A DNA stretch of 64,000 nucleotides from Deltaproteobacteria bacterium (GCA_031273455.1 JAISRZ010000084.1:47920-111919); one strand, 5' to 3'; numbered from the stretch's first letter, positions 32,327 through 41,708 are shown. Translations and numbers: made by a program. Notes: generated by a model from the letters alone, not told the origin.

Positions 32327-33327
32327 ATGCTTTAATTACTGGTATAACAGGAATGGTTGGCTCTCATCTTGCCGATTTTCTTCTTTTAAATACTGATTGG
32401 AATATTTATGGTTTTCAACGGTGGCGCAGTTCGTTTGAAAACATTAGCCATTTAGCAAAAAAAATTAATAATAATGACCGTATTTTTCTTAGATATGGTG
32501 ATTTAAATGACCAATCTTCTTTAATTTCCCTGATTGAAGAAGTAAATCCTGATTTTATTTTCCATTTAGCTGCTCAAAGTTATCCCCAAACCAGTTTTTC
32601 TTCACCTCTTGAAACTTTAAACACCAATATTTTAGGCACCGCTAAATTACTTGAAAGTGTCAGGCTTTTACGACAAAACCCTGTTATTCATATTTGCGCT
32701 TCAAGCGAAGTTTTCGGTCGCGTTTCTAAGGAAAATGTGCCGATAAGTGAAAATTGTAGCTTTCATCCAGCCTCCCCTTACGCGATCAGTAAGGTTGGCA
32801 CTGATTTGCTTGGTCGTTACTACGCTGAAGCTTATAAAATGACTATCATGACAACGCGAATGTTCACACATACAGGCCCTCGTCGGGGAGATGTATTTCA
32901 TGAATCATCTTTTTCCAAACAAATAGCTATGATTGAAGCTGATATTATACCTCCAGTTATAAAAGTTGGTAATTTAAATTCTTTACGTACTTATGCTGAT
33001 GTACGTGATGCTGTTAGAGCTTATTATATGCTTGTAACTGTTAATCCAATTCCTGGTGAAGTTTACAATATTGGCGGTTCACACACATGTACTGTTGGTG
33101 ATACATTATCAACTCTATTATCATTATCAGTCAGAAATGATATTGAAGTCAAGCCTGATCAAATCCGTTTTCGTCCTATTGACGCGGATTTACAAGTTCC
33201 TGACACAACTAAATTTACAAATCATACTGGATGGCACCCTGAAATTCCTTATCAACAAACAATGAGTGATTTACTTAATTATTGGCGTGAGCGTGTCATT
33301 CGAGAAGGCGTACAGCTAACTAGATAA
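32323..33327 (+). CDS. GDP-mannose/GDP-heptose 4,6-dehydratase-like SDR
   Basis: A 334-residue extended SDR with an intact glycine motif (GITGMVGSH), the GMD-type loop FQRWRS, and HLAAQSYPQTSF. The catalytic residues are all present: SSEVFG supplies the Ser-Glu part and SPYAISKVG the Tyr-Lys pair. The RxYxD-type motif (LRTYADVRDAVRAY) is that of GDP-sugar 4,6-dehydratases. Placed between hddA and the HddC/GmhB fusion, it is more likely to act on GDP-D-glycero-D-manno-heptose (DmhA/DdahA type) than on GDP-mannose, giving a 4-keto-6-deoxy-heptose. The distinction cannot be made from sequence alone. Confidence 0.85.
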   Translation: MNALITGITGMVGSHLADFLLLNTDWNIYGFQRWRSSFENISHLAKKINNNDRIFLRYGDLNDQSSLISLIEEVNPDFIFHLAAQSYPQTSFSSPLETLNTNILGTAKLLESVRLLRQNPVIHICASSEVFGRVSKENVPISENCSFHPASPYAISKVGTDLLGRYYAEAYKMTIMTTRMFTHTGPRRGDVFHESSFSKQIAMIEADIIPPVIKVGNLNSLRTYADVRDAVRAYYMLVTVNPIPGEVYNIGGSHTCTVGDTLSTLLSLSVRNDIEVKPDQIRFRPIDADLQVPDTTKFTNHTGWHPEIPYQQTMSDLLNYWRERVIREGVQLTR

Positions 33328-33353
33328 ATTTCTGATTAATTTTGGAGTTTTTA

Positions 33354-34556
33354 ATGAAAGTAGTGATTATGGCCGGAGGCAAAGGAACTCGCGTAGCCAG
33401 TATTAATTCTGACGTTCCGAAGCCAATGCTACAAATCGCGGGTAAACCAGTTCTGGAACATCAAATAGACTGTCTAAAACGTCAATCAATTAATGATATA
33501 ACACTTATTATTGGCCATTTAGGTAATGTTATAAAAGATAAATTTTCTGATAATGTCTCTTATATTGAAGAAAAAGAACCTCTTGGTACGGCAGGAGCCT
33601 TATATTATTTAAAAAATATTATTGAAGATGATTTTCTTTTATTAAATGGTGATATAATATTTGATGTGGATATTGAGCGGTTTAGAAATTTTCATAAGCA
33701 ACACAAAGGGTTAGCTACCCTTTTAACCCATCCCAATGACCATCCCTATGATAGCGGTGTTGTGGTCGCGGACAAAAATAATAAAGTTGTCCAGTGGTTA
33801 ACTAAAGAGGATGAACGCGGGTGGTATAAAAATCGTGTCAACGCTGGTTTACATATGTTATCTCCTAAATTTCTTGATCGCTTTACATCTATTCAAAAAT
33901 TAGATCTTGATCGTGATATATTTAAGACAATGATAAAAGAAAACTCTCTTTATGCGTATAACTCTCCTGAATATGTTAAAGATATAGGGTCTCCAGATCG
34001 TTTTTATATTGCTGAACACGATATTTTAACAAATAAAGTTCAATCAAAAAATCTTGGCACCAAACAAAAAGCGATTTTTCTTGATCGTGATGGTACAATT
34101 AATAAATATGTAGGTTTTTTAACTAATATTGATGAATTTGAATTAATAGATAGCACTATTGATATTATTAAATATGCCAATAACCAATGTTATTTAGTTA
34201 TAGTTGTTACTAATCAACCAGTTATTGCTAGAGGTGATTTATCTTGGATTCAATTAACTGAAATACATAACAAAATGGAGACATTACTCGGTCTTAAAGG
34301 CGCGTATATTGATGATATTTTTATTTGTCCGCACCATCCTGATAAAGGTTTTGAAGGTGAACGCGTGGAATACAAAATTGATTGCTTTTGCCGGAAACCA
34401 AAACCCGGTATGTTATTGCGAGCCGCGGAAAAATACAACATAGATTTGTCCCAAAGTTATATGTTAGGTGACAGCGAAGGCGATATTTTGGCTGGATCTG
34501 CCGCTGGTTGCAAAAGTATGTTTATAAAAGATTTTAAAATTAATATGTTAACTTAA
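33354..34556 (+). CDS. Nucleotidyltransferase-GmhB phosphatase fusion (heptose-1-P guanylyltransferase-like)
   Basis: A 400-residue two-domain protein. I choose the ATG at 33354, preceded by TTGGAG, over a TTG at 33342. Residues 1 to about 225 form a sugar nucleotidyltransferase with GGKGTR at 8-13, DVPKPMLQI and LLNGDIIFD. Residues 238-400 form a HAD-type heptose-1,7-bisphosphate phosphatase with DRDGT near 244 and the zinc loop CPHHPDKG near 325 plus CFCRKPKPG near 344. The fusion combines the last two steps to GDP-heptose: removal of the 7-phosphate and transfer of the nucleotide (GmhB plus HddC). The sedoheptulose-7-phosphate isomerase GmhA is not in this cluster. Confidence 0.87.
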   Translation: MKVVIMAGGKGTRVASINSDVPKPMLQIAGKPVLEHQIDCLKRQSINDITLIIGHLGNVIKDKFSDNVSYIEEKEPLGTAGALYYLKNIIEDDFLLLNGDIIFDVDIERFRNFHKQHKGLATLLTHPNDHPYDSGVVVADKNNKVVQWLTKEDERGWYKNRVNAGLHMLSPKFLDRFTSIQKLDLDRDIFKTMIKENSLYAYNSPEYVKDIGSPDRFYIAEHDILTNKVQSKNLGTKQKAIFLDRDGTINKYVGFLTNIDEFELIDSTIDIIKYANNQCYLVIVVTNQPVIARGDLSWIQLTEIHNKMETLLGLKGAYIDDIFICPHHPDKGFEGERVEYKIDCFCRKPKPGMLLRAAEKYNIDLSQSYMLGDSEGDILAGSAAGCKSMFIKDFKINMLT

Positions 34557-34808
34557 TTTTATTTTTTATCAATCTAATATATGTAATTAATCGAATTTAT
34601 AAATTTTTAATATCTTGAATAAATATATTTTTACATATTAATACCTTAAAAAAACAACTACCTACTTTAAAATCTAACATCTATTTCTCCACTATTTCTA
34701 AAAATCATTATGCCCGTAAGTTCCCTCTCAGTTTCTTCTTAACCCCCTCAGATATTTGTGTTAATATATAGCAAATCTTACTTGAGACCTTCCCAATCTG
34801 GTTAGCCA

Positions 34809-36128
34809 ATGGTCATTAGCGCCAAGCTGGAATTACCACAGCAGTTTAAATCACCCCGCCCTCTTCCTTGGGTTATGGGGGTGATCTTTCTTTTTGGCCT
34901 AAGTTTCAGCCTCATCAACTTTACCTACTACTCGCGCCTAGCCGCTGTCTGGCCTCCAGGGCCTTTGGGTGGGGTCATCTTTCTGGATCTAGCCTTTCTA
35001 GCCATGGCCTTAGGCGGTTTGTGGTGGGGCGATTCCATTAAAGGTGAAAGCGCGGCCACTAGCCCTCTATTAGCCATAACTTTAATCGCTGGCTCCTTCT
35101 TTTTTCTGGTGGCTCCTTTTCTTTTGCCTGCGTCCTCGGTCAGTCGGCTTATCACCCAAAGCTGGGGCGGTTACTTTGGCGGGCGAATCTGGATGGCTTT
35201 ATTGGTCATTCTACCAGGATTTTTCCTGTGGGGAGCGGCTCCCCCGTTTTTAACGGCTTTGGCCTTTCCTCAGGAGCGAGGTCTAGCTTCAGGCGTCTTT
35301 TCCATCTTTAGTTTAACCCTCATCGCCATGGCTTTGGGAGCTGTGGCCCTATGGTGGTGGCCAACTGAGGTTCCTATCTGGCTAGAGCGATTAATAGGCT
35401 TACCTTGTCTACCAATATTGATCATCGGGCTTAAGCTCTGGGCCAAAACCCCGTTGGAGGACCGTAAGAACCTACCTTTCTGGCCCAGCCCTTCTATGGG
35501 TCTGTGGACTGGGGAAAAGGTCTATGGCCTGGACATACTGATCACCCCGCGCCGGGCTCGGACCTTAACCCCGGCTCTTTTCTTAGGGACCATCGCCGCC
35601 ACCATGGCCGTGACCATCTGGCTCTTACCCTTTTTCACCAGCGACCAGGCCCCAGTCTGGACTTTCGCGCCCCATATCCTAGTTTTCTTAGCTTTAGGGG
35701 CTCTGGCTTGGGGCCCACTTCTAGCGGCCATAGCATCGCCTATGGCCGCTTTGGGCTTAGACTTTTTCTTTTTAGGCCTAATTCTGTTTTTAGGCCCTAA
35801 CCCGCCCGCCTTATTATCCAGTTCTTGGCTGTCCATTGGAGGTATCCTTATCTCATTAGGGGCTATTTGGCCGCTGGGGGCGAGGATCAGCCTTATTCGC
35901 TACGGTTTTATTCCATCAGGTTTGGGGCACGTCAATATCTGGTTTTTAGGCGGGGCTTTAATTGGCCTAACCGTCACGGTGGCCTTTTTAAGCCAACATC
36001 CTCATATGGCCGCCTCCTTTTATCAAATCGCCTTCGCCAGCTCCCTTTTGGCTCTAGCCATTACCTGGAACTGGCTGTGGGGCCTATTGGTCTTAGTGGG
36101 TCTTGGTCTTGGGTATTTTTTGTTTTAA
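34809..36128 (+). CDS. Polytopic membrane protein resembling the membrane domain of spermidine-synthase-like proteins
   Basis: A 439-residue protein with about twelve hydrophobic helices and no soluble domain. Motifs such as YYSRLAAVWPPGPLGG near residue 40, followed by ALGGLWWG, and the later ASGVFSIFSLTLIAMALG recall the membrane part of the large fused spermidine-synthase-like proteins. The catalytic methyltransferase-like domain is absent. The transport or structural role is unknown. It has housekeeping-like GC content, unlike the cluster just upstream, and lies 290 bases before xseB, so it probably belongs to the ancestral chromosome. Confidence 0.6.
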   Translation: MVISAKLELPQQFKSPRPLPWVMGVIFLFGLSFSLINFTYYSRLAAVWPPGPLGGVIFLDLAFLAMALGGLWWGDSIKGESAATSPLLAITLIAGSFFFLVAPFLLPASSVSRLITQSWGGYFGGRIWMALLVILPGFFLWGAAPPFLTALAFPQERGLASGVFSIFSLTLIAMALGAVALWWWPTEVPIWLERLIGLPCLPILIIGLKLWAKTPLEDRKNLPFWPSPSMGLWTGEKVYGLDILITPRRARTLTPALFLGTIAATMAVTIWLLPFFTSDQAPVWTFAPHILVFLALGALAWGPLLAAIASPMAALGLDFFFLGLILFLGPNPPALLSSSWLSIGGILISLGAIWPLGARISLIRYGFIPSGLGHVNIWFLGGALIGLTVTVAFLSQHPHMAASFYQIAFASSLLALAITWNWLWGLLVLVGLGLGYFLF

Positions 36129-36417
36129 AAAAAGTGGCTCAATTTCTAGGCGGAGTAAACAAAAACCATTCCTTGGACTCCCATTTTTAGTTATTAAAGG
36201 ATAGCGTTTTAGTTGTTATATTGATTTTAAGGGCAGTATTAGCGTTAATTATTTTAAATAATGATCATTGGCCTTTACTCCCCCTAGTTTAAAGATTTGT
36301 GATAAAATCCCTTATCGCCTTTAACTCGGACACGCCGCGCTATTGGCCAGGGCGATTGTCGTATCGCCCTTTAGCCAGCTCTCCTCGTCTTTATGAGGAG
36401 ACTATTTATGAGGTCTT

Positions 36418-36699
36418 ATGAGAAACGAAGCAGGTCCAGGCCCAGAGGCCGAGGAAACTTTTGAGGCGGGCTTAGAGCGCCTGACCGGTCTGGTTTCCTC
36501 TTTGGAAAGTCAGGAGCTTAGTTTAGACGAGGCTATTAAAGCTTTTGAGGACGGAGTGGCTTTAAGTCAGAAGCTTTCGGACAAACTGAGCGTGGCTGAG
36601 GCTAGATTGGAAATATTGACTAAAGGGGCTGACGGTTTGCCCATCGCCAAACCTTTAACCCTGGACAATGGCAAAGACGATGATGCGGCCCGTTCTTAA
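36418..36699 (+). CDS. xseB: Exodeoxyribonuclease VII small subunit
   Basis: A 93-residue protein with the XseB signature FEAGLERLTGLVSSLESQEL, then SLDEAIKAFEDGVAL and KLSVAEARLEIL. The helical hairpin core covers residues 15-75 and the acidic tail is variable. It pairs with XseA to degrade single-stranded DNA to oligonucleotides; xseA is not in this window. Its end overlaps ispA by 32 bases, the classic xseB-ispA-dxs arrangement. Confidence 0.95.
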   Translation: MRNEAGPGPEAEETFEAGLERLTGLVSSLESQELSLDEAIKAFEDGVALSQKLSDKLSVAEARLEILTKGADGLPIAKPLTLDNGKDDDAARS

Positions 36700-37582
36700 C
36701 AACTGGCGTCGCTCCAAAATTAATTTTATTAATGAGGAGCTGGCTCTGTGTATGGACAAACTGGAGGAAAACCAGCCTGAGGACATAATCAGACTCACTA
36801 AAGCCATGCGCCACAGTTTATTAAGCGAGGGCAAAAGAATAAGGCCCTTATTGACCTTGACCGTGGCTGAGGCTATTGGCGAAAAGGCCACTAACGTCCT
36901 TCCTGGGGCCTTGGCCGTGGAGATGGTCCACGCCTATTCTCTAATCCACGATGATCTGCCAGCTCTAGACAACGACGACTTTCGTCGGGGCCAACCCACC
37001 TGCCATAAAATTTATGGAGAGGCTATGGCTATTTTGGCGGGCGACGCCTTATTAAGCTTAGCCTTTGAGCAATTAGGCGAATTAGCCGGCAAAGCCGGTT
37101 GGTCGAACCGAGCTGGCGGGGCTATCCGCGTTTTAGCCAAAGCCATTGGCCCTCTTGGCATGGTCGGCGGTCAAGTTGAGGATCTGGCCTTTGAGAAAAG
37201 AACGCCCACCTTAGCGGAAAGCCAGGCTATGGTAAGGCGGAAAACCGGCGAGCTATTTGGCGCGGCTTTAGGCGTGGGCGCGGCCTTATCCGGCGGTGAC
37301 CGTAAGACCATCGACACTTTCCATAAGGCCGGCCTCCTAGCGGGCGAGGCTTATCAGATAGATGACGACATTTTAAACCAAATTGGCGACCCTGACCTTT
37401 TGGGTAAAGCCGTGGGCTCGGATCTTAAACGCGGTAAATCCACCTCCCCAACGCTTATGGGCTTCAAGGTGGCTTCCGCCAGAGCCAAGGACTTAATCGC
37501 CAAAGCCATTAGGCTGACCGGCCCTTACGCTTCGGAAAAACTGACTTGGCTTTTAGACTCGCTGATTGACCGGACCTTTTGA
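36668..37582 (+). CDS. ispA: Farnesyl/geranylgeranyl diphosphate synthase
   Basis: A 304-residue trans-prenyltransferase. GKRIRPLL binds the diphosphate, the first aspartate-rich motif is DDLPALDNDD near residue 95, and the second is QIDDDILNQIGD near 230. The residues before the first motif (AYSLIHDD) are typical of C15-forming IspA. It condenses IPP with DMAPP and supplies precursors for the prenyltransferases in this window. The start could also be the ATG at 36680 or 36683; all lie inside xseB, so expression is coupled. The stop overlaps the dxs start (TTGA). Confidence 0.95.
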   Translation: MAKTMMRPVLNNWRRSKINFINEELALCMDKLEENQPEDIIRLTKAMRHSLLSEGKRIRPLLTLTVAEAIGEKATNVLPGALAVEMVHAYSLIHDDLPALDNDDFRRGQPTCHKIYGEAMAILAGDALLSLAFEQLGELAGKAGWSNRAGGAIRVLAKAIGPLGMVGGQVEDLAFEKRTPTLAESQAMVRRKTGELFGAALGVGAALSGGDRKTIDTFHKAGLLAGEAYQIDDDILNQIGDPDLLGKAVGSDLKRGKSTSPTLMGFKVASARAKDLIAKAIRLTGPYASEKLTWLLDSLIDRTF

Positions 37583-39552
37583 AAGCCGCTCCGATGTCCG
37601 AAACCCAACTTCCTAAACCTCGACTGCTGGACGCCATCAATTCCCCCCAGGATCTTCGAGAGCTGGACTTAAAGGATTTAACTGTCCTAGCTCAGGAGAT
37701 CCGGGCGGAAATCGTCCGCGTGGTCACGGTTAATGGCGGCCACTTAGCCTCCTCTCTGGGGGCGGTGGAGCTAATCATCGCCTTACATCACGTCTTTAAC
37801 ACCCCTTACGACCAAATAGTCTTTGACGTGGGCCACCAGACCTACGCTCATAAGATCTTAACTGGTAGGGCCAAAGATTTTAACCGTATTAGGCAAGCTG
37901 GGGGCATATCCGGATTCCCGAGGCGCGAGGAAAGCCTCTATGACGTCTTTAGCGCCGGTCATTCCTCAACCTCCATCTCCGCCGCCATGGGCCTCGCCAC
38001 AGTCCGCGATCTTTTGGGCGAAAACCGAAATGTGGTGGCCGTCATTGGGGACGGGGCCTTAACTGGCGGCATGGCTTTGGAGGCTATTAACCACGCCGGC
38101 GGTTTACAAAAAAACCTTTTAGTCATTTTAAACGACAACCGCATGTCCATTAGCCCCAACGTTGGGGCCATCAGTCAATACTTATCGCTAAAAATGACCT
38201 CGCCCGAGCTTTTAAGCTTACGGGAAGCGGTTAAAAGGACTTTAGAAAAATTCCTGCCCCATAAAGGCCGCCGAGTCATTCGTCGCTTCCAAATGGCCGA
38301 AGAGGCCATGAAGGGTTTTTTAGTCTCGCCTAACTCCTTTCTGGCTTGCTGGGGGTTTAAATACCTAGGCCCCATTGACGGCCATGATTTAGAGACCTTA
38401 ATTAAAGCCCTTCGCCAGGTTAAAGGCTTAAACCGCCCCATTCTTTTGCACGTTTTAACCACTAAAGGCAAAGGTTACCCCCCCGCGGAGCGGAACCCCT
38501 TAGCCTTCCATGGTTTAGGCCGCCCGTCATTGTTTGGCCACCACGGTCACCATGAGATCGCTAGCCACCCTAAAGAGGTTGAGGTTCCCGAGCCCCCGCC
38601 GCCGGTTTTGGCCCCACCTAAAACTTACACTGAAGTCTTTGGCCGGTTCTTAGTCAAAAAGGCCAAAGCGCTCCCCAGCTTAGTGGCCATCACCGCGGCC
38701 ATGAGCCAAGGGACGGGGTTAGATGAGTTTTTTCGTGTTTACCCGACCCGGGCCTTTGACGTGGGTATCGCGGAGCAACACGCCGTGACTTTCGCGGCTG
38801 GGCTAGCCGCTGGCGGCTTAAGGCCAGTGGTGGCCATTTACTCCACTTTTCTACAGCGAGCCTTTGATCAACTGTTCCATGACGTGGCCCTAGCCAACCT
38901 ACCAGTCATTGTGGCCGTGGATCGGGCTGGGTTAGTGGGCGAGGATGGGCCCACTCACCACGGAGGACTGGATCTCTCTTTTTTAAGATTATTGCCCAAC
39001 TTTACGATCATGGCCCCTAAAGACGAAGGGGAAATGGAGGCGATGCTGGAACTGGCCTTTAACCTTGACGGGCCAGTGGCCATTAGGTATCCTCGCGGCC
39101 CGGTTAGTGGACGGTCTTTAGCTGACTTCAAACCTCTAATTAAAGGTCAAGGGGAAATCTTAAAAACCGGCCAGGATTTAACCATCATCGCCATCGGCCA
39201 AACAGTCTGGCCAGCTTATGAGGCCGCTTTGATTTTAGCGAAAAAACATCTGTTCGCCGAAGTCATTAACCTCAGGTTTATTAAACCCTTGGACCAAGAG
39301 CTCATCATTAAATCCTGTGAGGCCACTAGGCATGTTTTAACCGTTGAGGAAAATAGCTTAACTGGCGGGCTTTATGGGGCGGTCTCGGAGCTCTTGGCCA
39401 CTCGGCCCCTCGCCTCCCCCGCGGTTACGCTCCGGGGGCTAGGTTTAACTGACCAGCCAGTGGGGCAAGCCACCCAAGCCCAGCAAAGAGCCAGCTTAGG
39501 CCTTGACATTGAAGGCATAACCACAGCCGCCATGAGATTATTCTGCCCCTAA
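37579..39552 (+). CDS. dxs: 1-deoxy-D-xylulose-5-phosphate synthase
   Basis: A 657-residue DXS, slightly longer than the usual 620-640. The thiamine-diphosphate motif GDGALTGG is near residue 157, with NDNRMSIS completing it. The catalytic glutamate lies in AEQHAVTFAAG near 399, and DRAGLVGEDGPTHHG is the substrate-side histidine loop. Start: the TTG at 37579 overlaps the ispA stop, but the ATG at 37594 is equally possible. It makes DXP from pyruvate and glyceraldehyde 3-phosphate, the first step of the MEP pathway; dxr is encoded at 53090-54289. Confidence 0.97.
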   Translation: MKAAPMSETQLPKPRLLDAINSPQDLRELDLKDLTVLAQEIRAEIVRVVTVNGGHLASSLGAVELIIALHHVFNTPYDQIVFDVGHQTYAHKILTGRAKDFNRIRQAGGISGFPRREESLYDVFSAGHSSTSISAAMGLATVRDLLGENRNVVAVIGDGALTGGMALEAINHAGGLQKNLLVILNDNRMSISPNVGAISQYLSLKMTSPELLSLREAVKRTLEKFLPHKGRRVIRRFQMAEEAMKGFLVSPNSFLACWGFKYLGPIDGHDLETLIKALRQVKGLNRPILLHVLTTKGKGYPPAERNPLAFHGLGRPSLFGHHGHHEIASHPKEVEVPEPPPPVLAPPKTYTEVFGRFLVKKAKALPSLVAITAAMSQGTGLDEFFRVYPTRAFDVGIAEQHAVTFAAGLAAGGLRPVVAIYSTFLQRAFDQLFHDVALANLPVIVAVDRAGLVGEDGPTHHGGLDLSFLRLLPNFTIMAPKDEGEMEAMLELAFNLDGPVAIRYPRGPVSGRSLADFKPLIKGQGEILKTGQDLTIIAIGQTVWPAYEAALILAKKHLFAEVINLRFIKPLDQELIIKSCEATRHVLTVEENSLTGGLYGAVSELLATRPLASPAVTLRGLGLTDQPVGQATQAQQRASLGLDIEGITTAAMRLFCP

Positions 39553-39815
39553 CTAGACGACCCAAAATTGTCCATAGGAATCAAAAAAAAGCCTCATAAA
39601 CGGCCTTAATTTGGCCTCCTGGGGGGCTTTAGGTTCTTGGGCTTACTCTAAACCACCTCGGTCACAGTTTAGCTTAGGGCCTAGCCCGCCGCTCTTTAAA
39701 AAACTTGCTGGTTATCGCCTTATAGGACTTTAAAAAGTTATATTATTTAATTTTGTTAACCTTTCTAAATATTATAGTCACTTAGACAATATATACTACA
39801 GTCTTTAAGGAAGTT

Positions 39816-40835
39816 ATGGACGAGAAAACACCGATAAATCTGGATAAAAATGATGATCTGGCTAGTCTCCCATATAGTCATATCCAAGACCCGCCGGACT
39901 CAGGCCCTTTAAGCGACCAAAACCCAGGACTATCAACAACGAAAAATACTCGGGCCAACCTTTTTAAAGTCTGGGTTCAAGCCTCAAGGGCCCCATTTTT
40001 TATCGCCACTGTTTTTCCTTTAGCCTTAGGTTTCACCGCGGCTTATAAGTTCACTGGGGAAGCGAAAGTCGGCCTTTTTATTCTTATCCTTTTAGCCTCG
40101 TTTTTAGTCCATTTAGCCACTAACCTCGCCAATGACTATTTTGATTATTCCTTAGGCGTGGACACTAAAGACACTTTAGGCGGCTCCAGGGTCATCCAGG
40201 ACGGGCTCATAACGCTGGGCCAACTGAAGTTAGCCATCGCTCTTTGTTATATTGTGTCCTTTATTTTGGCCATTATAATCGTGAAAACCAACGTTATTTT
40301 GTGGGTTTTAGTGGCTTTCGCGGCTCTTTCCAGTTTTTTCTACGTGGCCCCGCCTATTAAATACGGGCACCGAGCTCTAGGCGAGCTTTCCGTTTTTATT
40401 AACATGGGCCTCATCATGACCTTAGGCACCCAGATGGCTTTAACGGGCTCGTTTATTAAAGAGACCGTGGCTTTGGCCTTACCTATATCTTTTATGGTGG
40501 CGGGTATCCTCTACTTTCAGAGTATTCCGGAAATAGAGACCGATCCTTTGGCCGCTAAAGTCACCTTAGCCGTGATCTTAGGTAAAGAAGGTTCTTACTT
40601 AGTCTACTTATTATGGTGGCCAGTCATTTGGCTCCTACTCATAACCCTTTACCTAGCTAACTTAGTGGCCTGGCCGGCTCTTTTGGGCCTTTTAAGTTGC
40701 CCTCTCCACGTGGCCGCTCTCCATCGTTTTAAAACGGTCCAAGATTGGACTGAGCTAGATCGCCATGGGCATCTAATTCGGAAACAATACGTGGTTAACG
40801 CCACCGCTTTAATAGTTGGATTAGCTCTTAAATAA
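39816..40835 (+). CDS. menA: UbiA-family prenyltransferase, MenA-like
   Basis: A 339-residue membrane enzyme with about eight helices after a 45-residue hydrophilic N-terminus. VQASRAPFFIATVFPLALG opens the domain, and the metal-diphosphate motif NLANDYFDYSLGVDTKD, near residue 103, followed by GGSRVIQDG, is characteristic of 1,4-dihydroxy-2-naphthoate prenyltransferases. The product would be demethylmenaquinone, fitting anaerobic respiration. A good AAGGAAG site precedes the ATG. It stands alone, 263 bases after dxs, where I see only AT-rich sequence and a weak AAAGCC/GGCTTT hairpin near 39590-39635. A tetraprenyl-lipid substrate other than naphthoate is possible. Confidence 0.85.
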   Translation: MDEKTPINLDKNDDLASLPYSHIQDPPDSGPLSDQNPGLSTTKNTRANLFKVWVQASRAPFFIATVFPLALGFTAAYKFTGEAKVGLFILILLASFLVHLATNLANDYFDYSLGVDTKDTLGGSRVIQDGLITLGQLKLAIALCYIVSFILAIIIVKTNVILWVLVAFAALSSFFYVAPPIKYGHRALGELSVFINMGLIMTLGTQMALTGSFIKETVALALPISFMVAGILYFQSIPEIETDPLAAKVTLAVILGKEGSYLVYLLWWPVIWLLLITLYLANLVAWPALLGLLSCPLHVAALHRFKTVQDWTELDRHGHLIRKQYVVNATALIVGLALK

Positions 40836-40850
40836 AGTAAAAGTCAATTT

Positions 40851-41447
40851 TTATTGAAAAACTTGATAGGCCCGACCTTTATCGTAATAGCTTAAAGTAG
40901 GCTTCCCCTTTTCGGGCAAACTTAAAGCGGCGGCGGGTTTCCCGGTCTCATCGGTTAAGGCTATCCCCGAGTTTTTATGGTCTCGCCAAATGGCCACGCG
41001 GTCTTTACCAGTGGGGTCCCGTAAGATTAATGTTGGCTCCCCTTCTTGGCTTAAAGCCAGAACCGCTCGGTCCCGACTCCGTTGATCGGCTAAGGTGACT
41101 GAAGGCAACCCTTTACCGGTTAAAGCCACTTGAACTTTAGCGGCCCCTTCGCGGTCCCTTAACCAGATATGGGGTTCACCCGAGTTCCCGAGGCCCATTT
41201 CCAACCGATACTCCCCGTTGTCGTCCAGCATAAACAAACGAGGTTTATCCCGGACCAAGGTTAATAACAAACGCGTCCGGCCAGACTCATCGGCTAACCG
41301 CAGTTCGCCAGCTAAGAGAGCTTTCTGGCTGGGCGGCGGATCCGCTTGGGCTAAGCCAAAATTCTGAGCTAAAAACGCGCCAAAAAAACCGGCCAGAACG
41401 CCTAAAAGTAGACTGGCCCAGAAAGGTGGGTGAGAAGTTGAGCTCAT
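40851..41447 (-). CDS. Membrane-anchored beta-repeat protein, function unknown
   Basis: A 198-residue protein with an N-terminal hydrophobic anchor (about residues 10-32) ending near FLAQNFGLAQA. Residues 45-198 consist of about six repeats of 22-25 residues with the pattern GEP-x-hydrophobic-x-hydrophobic-x-D-x-x-G, for example GEPHIWLRDREG, GLPSVTLADQ, GEPTLILRDPTG and GKPTLSYYDKG. This suggests a beta-solenoid or stacked beta-hairpin domain in the periplasm. The start is supported by CGGAG seven bases upstream. It converges with menA with only 15 bases between the stops. I do not recognise the family. Confidence 0.75.
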   Translation of the reverse strand: MSSTSHPPFWASLLLGVLAGFFGAFLAQNFGLAQADPPPSQKALLAGELRLADESGRTRLLLTLVRDKPRLFMLDDNGEYRLEMGLGNSGEPHIWLRDREGAAKVQVALTGKGLPSVTLADQRSRDRAVLALSQEGEPTLILRDPTGKDRVAIWRDHKNSGIALTDETGKPAAALSLPEKGKPTLSYYDKGRAYQVFQ

Positions 41448-41668
41448 CTTAAACTCCGTTAACTGTATTTACAAAAGGAAATAAATTTATATTTACGCTG
41501 GTTATAGATTAAATTATTAAGAAAGCGCGATTTTCCCCGTTTTTAAGAGTCTATAGGGGATTTTTTCGTCCTGACCCCCTAAAACCAGCTCCCAGCCCCG
41601 AATATCAAAGATTTTGGGGTTTCTCCCCCAAAAAATCTCTTATGTTGTTTTAAAAAATTTATATTGTC

Positions 41669-41697
41669 TTGACAAAAAAAACTCCTGGCGGTATATT
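41669..41697 (+). promoter_or_regulatory. Promoter of nrdDG
   Basis: TTGACA at 41669-41674, a 17-base spacer and TATATT at 41692-41697 form a near-consensus sigma-70 promoter. The predicted start near 41704 gives a leader of about 218 bases before nrdD. Confidence 0.75.
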
Positions 41698-41708
41698 TTC
41701 CTCGTTCA

